DNA from: Legionellaceae bacterium
Lineage (GTDB): Bacteria > Pseudomonadota > Gammaproteobacteria > Legionellales > Legionellaceae
NCBI GenBank assembly: GCA_027449525.1
Contig: DAIDLK010000030.1
Location: 1 to 9,091, forward strand
Direction of reading: 5' to 3'
DNA length: 9,091 nt
Shown: positions 6,887-9,091 of the stretch, piece after piece
Layout of the letters: each line of letters opens with the position of its first letter
How positions within the stretch are numbered: position 1 is the first letter of the stretch
The notes under the pieces: generated by a model
Told to the model about the DNA's origin: nothing
Seen by the model: the letters and a program-made list of their open reading frames with translations, nothing else
The model's database searches: none
Translations under genes and position numbers: made by a program

Positions 6887-6892
6887 ACCTCA
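6887..6892 (-). other. In-frame TGA stop with overlapping Shine-Dalgarno-like GAGGT
   Basis: On the minus strand the frame from 7225 reads T-C-L-N-V, TGA (6892-6890), then G-T-A-P-V-S-C and onward without another stop for 677 codons. The TGA overlaps GAGGT (6891-6887), which sits nine bases before a GTG at 6877-6875. TGA is used as a normal terminator elsewhere in the window (2941-2943 and 3904-3906), so the genetic code appears standard. One base change would turn it into a sense codon, for example GGA or TGG. Confidence 0.9.
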
Positions 6893-7225
6893 CACATTTA
6901 AACAGGTAGTGACCTGTACTGTCGTAGGTTTAGAAACGGTACTATGGGAAAATTGTTTGCTTTCATTCGCGCTAATACTAAACCGGCAAAAACCATTCAC
7001 GACCGATAGGCAGGTTTGATCGGTGTTTAATAAAGTGACCCCATCGCCTGCCACTTGGATGCCGGCACAGGAGAATTGTTTATTCGGTACCGTTATGCTA
7101 ACGCCAAAGCCAGCGCCGTTGTTGATGGCTTGCACGGTAAATAAGTTCCCACTGGGTGGAGCGGCACACACAACAGCGGTAAAACAGCCGATGAGAATGA
7201 ATTTTAAGCGGGTGAAATAAGGCAT
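6890..7225 (-). CDS. Signal peptide and N-terminal domain of the secreted repeat protein (stops at in-frame TGA)
   Basis: The product has 111 residues if TGA ends it. The frame opens at 7249, but the ribosome site AAGGGA (7238-7233) lies inside that extension, seven bases before ATG 7225, and the predicted transcript start is near 7247; 7225 is therefore the start. Residues 1-22 are a signal peptide (RLKFILIGCFTAVVCAA), with cleavage likely after residue 21 or 22; there is no proper lipobox. The mature part is beta-rich with four cysteines (FSC, QTC, GFC, TTC). It ends at CLNV just before the stop. The cysteine-rich pattern seems to run on after the stop (GTAPVSC), as if the domain were cut in its last stretch. 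Taken alone it would be a small exported protein of unknown role; I infer it is the front of a 793-codon gene reaching 4844. Confidence 0.75.
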   Translation of the reverse strand: MPYFTRLKFILIGCFTAVVCAAPPSGNLFTVQAINNGAGFGVSITVPNKQFSCAGIQVAGDGVTLLNTDQTCLSVVNGFCRFSISANESKQFSHSTVSKPTTVQVTTCLNV

Positions 7226-7253
7226 GAACAGTTCCCTTGAAAAATGCAAATGT

Positions 7254-7261
7254 AGTATAAT
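7254..7261. promoter_or_regulatory. Overlapping divergent -10 elements for dusA and the secreted-protein gene
   Basis: TATAAT at 7256-7261 on the + strand is a perfect sigma70 -10 box. On the minus strand TATACT spans 7259-7254 and shares four bases with it. Initiation would fall near 7268 on + and near 7247 on -. The minus start gives a 22-base leader that contains the AAGGGA ribosome site. No strong -35 is seen on either side. Prediction only. Confidence 0.6.
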
Positions 7262-7270
7262 TGATTCATC

Positions 7271-8257
7271 GTGAAAAAAACACCGTGTTTTCCCTTGGCC
7301 ATCGCGCCAATGATTGATTGGACCTACCCGTTATATCGGGTTTTCCTGCGCCTGATGTTGCCAGAAGCCTTGTTGTACACCGAAATGCATGCGTTGGGTG
7401 CTATTCAACACCAGGCGGCGCGCGCACTTGATTATTTCTCAATTGAGCAACCGCTAGCGTTGCAAGTGGGTGGCGCTCCCAACCCATCCGCTTGGGTGGC
7501 TGTAGCGCAACAAGCAGAAGCTGCGGGCTTTGCTGAATTAAACATTAATTTGGGTTGTCCGAGCGATAAGGTACAGGCAGGGCGCTTTGGTGCGTGTTTA
7601 ATGCGTGAGCCACACGCAGTGGCTGAGTGCCTAGCGACCATGAAGCAAGCTGTCAAACTTCCGATTAGTGTAAAAACGCGTATTGGCGTCGATACCGACG
7701 ACAGTTTCGAATTTTTTCAAACCGTGGTGACCCCGTTGATTGCCGCTGGTTGTGATAAACTCATCGTTCACGCACGTAAAGCTTGGCTGCGCGGATTAAG
7801 TCCTAAACAAAATCGCACCATTCCTCCGCTGCACTATGACTATGTGTATCGCATCAAAGCTTGTTTCCCAGGGTTACCTGTGGTTATCAATGGAAACATT
7901 ACTGATGCAGAGGCGGTATTAGCCCATCTGGCCCAGGTTGACGGTGTCATGCTGGGGCGTCTGGCTTGCGACAATCCGTACGCGTTAGTGGAAATTTACC
8001 GTGCTATCTATCCACAGCACGTTGCATTGAGTCGCTCGGAAAGTGTGCAGGCTTACGTGAATTTTTTATGCACACAGCTGCCCAAGTCTGTTCCGCTATC
8101 GCTTGTGGTAAAGCCGTTGTTGAACATGGCCCATGGTTTGCCTGGTGCGCGCCGCTGGAAAGCCAGTTTGTTATCGATTCAGGCCGCTGATGATTGGCCT
8201 GGGTTTGAACGTGCACTCGCCTGCTTGATTAGTTTGGAGCAAGCCGCTGCAGCTTAG
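7271..8257 (+). CDS. dusA: tRNA-dihydrouridine synthase A
   Basis: The 328-residue product is a flavoenzyme that reduces uridine to dihydrouridine in the tRNA D-loop (positions 20 and 20a for DusA) with FMN and NADPH. Visible are the N-terminal barrel signature APMIDWT (12-18), LLYTEMHALGAI (34-45), ALQVGG (63-68), the catalytic block NINLGCPSDKVQ (91-102) with Cys96 as the likely proton donor, VKTRIG (134-139), IVHARKAWLRGLSPK (165-179) with FMN-contacting His, and VINGNI (205-210) and GVMLGR (225-230). HARKAWL-GLSPK is characteristic of DusA against DusB and DusC. The start must be GTG 7271: a TGA lies in frame at 7262-7264, and the next ATG is inside the barrel signature. There is no Shine-Dalgarno site, and a perfect -10 lies only ten bases before the GTG, suggesting a nearly leaderless mRNA. 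secA follows after 84 bases. Confidence 0.95.
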   Translation: MKKTPCFPLAIAPMIDWTYPLYRVFLRLMLPEALLYTEMHALGAIQHQAARALDYFSIEQPLALQVGGAPNPSAWVAVAQQAEAAGFAELNINLGCPSDKVQAGRFGACLMREPHAVAECLATMKQAVKLPISVKTRIGVDTDDSFEFFQTVVTPLIAAGCDKLIVHARKAWLRGLSPKQNRTIPPLHYDYVYRIKACFPGLPVVINGNITDAEAVLAHLAQVDGVMLGRLACDNPYALVEIYRAIYPQHVALSRSESVQAYVNFLCTQLPKSVPLSLVVKPLLNMAHGLPGARRWKASLLSIQAADDWPGFERALACLISLEQAAAA

Positions 8258-8341
8258 GTGCGGAAACGCGTGGTATTTTCCTACAAATTCGAGTAAATTA
8301 ACTGATTTTGATGCTGGAATGAGACAAGGATTACTGAGGCA
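8258..8341. other. dusA-secA intergenic gap, no clear signal
   Basis: Eighty-four bases separate dusA from secA. I see no hairpin followed by a T-run and no convincing -35/-10 pair, so secA could be read through from dusA or from a weak promoter that I cannot place. The stretch contains no open frame worth reporting. Confidence 0.5.
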
Positions 8342-9091
8342 ATGCTAAACACATTCATGAAAAAACTATTTGGAAGCCGTAATGAGCGCACCTTACGGCG
8401 AATACAAAAAACAGTTTTATTGATTCAAAGCCATGAAGCAGCGTTAAAAAAATTGAGTGACGCTGAATTAGCCGCAAAAACAACCGAGTTCAAATCCCGC
8501 TTGCAAGCCGGAGATGGCTTGGATGTCTTATTACCTGAAGCGTTTGCTGTGGTGCGTGAAGCGTCAATGCGCACCCTTAACATGCGCCATTTTGATGCAC
8601 AAATGATCGGCGGTATTGTGTTACACGAAGGAAACATTGCTGAGATGCGCACAGGGGAAGGTAAAACATTAACCGAAACCTTGCCCGCCTACCTGAATGC
8701 CTTGAGTGGGAATGGCGTACACATTGTTACCGTGAACGAATATTTGGCGAAGCGCGATAGTGAGTGGATGCGCCCTATTTTTAATTTCTTGGGTTTAACG
8801 GTTGGGGTGATACACACCGATATGCCCCACGCAGAAAAACAAGCCGCCTACCGTGCGGATATTGTCTACGGTACGAACAATGAGTTTGGTTTTGATTATT
8901 TGCGCGACAACATGGTGTTTAGTTTGGAAGAAAAGGTGCAGCGTGAGTTGCATTTTGCAATTGTGGACGAAGTGGATTCCATTTTAATCGATGAAGCACG
9001 GACGCCCTTAATTATTTCCGGTGCAGCAGAAGACAGTTCAGCACTTTACACAAAAATTAATCAAATTATCCCAGCGCTTAAACTCCAAAAA
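8342..9091 (+). CDS. secA: SecA preprotein translocase ATPase, N-terminal 250 codons
   Basis: The frame starts at ATG 8342 and runs off the right edge, covering about 28 percent of a roughly 900-residue protein. SecA is the motor that drives unfolded preproteins through SecYEG. The start MLNTFMKKLFGSRNERTL lines up with the E. coli N-terminus, which favours 8342 over the in-frame ATG at 8357. Motifs seen are LPEAFAVVREAS (64-75), MRHFDAQ (81-87), Walker A MRTGEGKT (102-109), VTVNEYLAKRD (129-139), YGTNNEFGFDYLRDN (176-190) and Walker B VDEVDSILIDEART (208-221); the preprotein cross-linking domain should begin near residue 225. GAGG at 8336-8339 is rather close to the ATG and AAGGA at 8326-8330 rather far. 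No SecM-like arrest gene precedes it; the upstream gene is dusA. It is the export motor that both signal-peptide proteins in the window would use. Confidence 0.97.
   Translation, partial: MLNTFMKKLFGSRNERTLRRIQKTVLLIQSHEAALKKLSDAELAAKTTEFKSRLQAGDGLDVLLPEAFAVVREASMRTLNMRHFDAQMIGGIVLHEGNIAEMRTGEGKTLTETLPAYLNALSGNGVHIVTVNEYLAKRDSEWMRPIFNFLGLTVGVIHTDMPHAEKQAAYRADIVYGTNNEFGFDYLRDNMVFSLEEKVQRELHFAIVDEVDSILIDEARTPLIISGAAEDSSALYTKINQIIPALKLQK

Noticed and set aside
7226..7249. ATG at 7249 as the start of the secreted protein
   Set aside because: It precedes the ribosome site AAGGGA, adds charged residues before the signal peptide, and lies at or before the predicted transcript start.
1..9091. Mobile element, prophage, CRISPR or defence system
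   Set aside because: No transposase, integrase, terminal inverted repeats, direct-repeat arrays or recognised defence genes were found; almost all of the window is ordinary coding sequence.

Overview
The window looks like chromosomal housekeeping DNA from a gammaproteobacterium. IF-1, PmbA/TldE, PyrE, HemF, DusA and SecA all read closely along their Escherichia coli counterparts, and the gene set is that of a Gram-negative cell with an envelope and aerobic haem synthesis. A Legionellales-like organism is my best guess, from the flavour of the small protein at 2593 and of the secreted repeat protein, but the genus cannot be fixed from this sequence. No transposon, CRISPR array, phage gene, tRNA or rRNA is visible. 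No stretch longer than about 130 bases lacks a gene.

Layout, left to right. A secreted phosphodiester glycosidase-family (NAGPA/DUF2233) gene runs off the left edge on the minus strand (755 to 1). It is divergent from pmbA (805-2181, +). infA (2187-2408, -) converges on pmbA with five bases between them. A 116-residue protein of unknown function (2593-2943, +) converges on pyrE (2900-3544, -), and their 3' ends overlap by 44 bases. A cold-shock domain gene (3646-3906, +) is divergent from pyrE and converges on hemF (3888-4814, -) with a 19-base overlap. Upstream of hemF on the same strand, with a 29-base gap, lies a large secreted, cysteine-rich repeat-protein gene (4844-7225, -). dusA (7271-8257, +) is divergent from that gene, and the first 250 codons of secA (8342-9091, +) reach the right edge.

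The most notable item is the repeat-protein gene. The signal-peptide part (6890-7225) and the 677-codon repeat part (4844-6877) lie in the same reading frame, separated by one in-frame TGA at 6890-6892. The downstream part has about twelve repeats of 50-60 residues, most joining a cysteine pair to an Asp-box (S-x-[DN]-x-G-x-[TS]-W), as in beta-propellers. It reads openly for 677 codons but has no signal peptide of its own. A recent nonsense mutation, a sequence error or stop readthrough are the leading explanations. A weak restart signal (GAGGT then GTG) is also present.

The second notable item is the 45-base gap between this gene and dusA. It holds two overlapping, oppositely directed -10 hexamers (TATAAT on + and TATACT on -), which looks like a symmetric bidirectional promoter. 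It would place the dusA transcript start only a few bases before its GTG start codon, so dusA may be translated from a nearly leaderless mRNA.

The genes do not form one pathway. They cover translation (IF-1, DusA), pyrimidine and haem synthesis (PyrE, HemF), protein export and processing (SecA, PmbA), RNA chaperoning (Csp) and two exported proteins. Frequent strand switches and overlapping 3' ends make the arrangement compact, with little room for conventional terminators; I could not find a convincing intrinsic terminator anywhere in the window.
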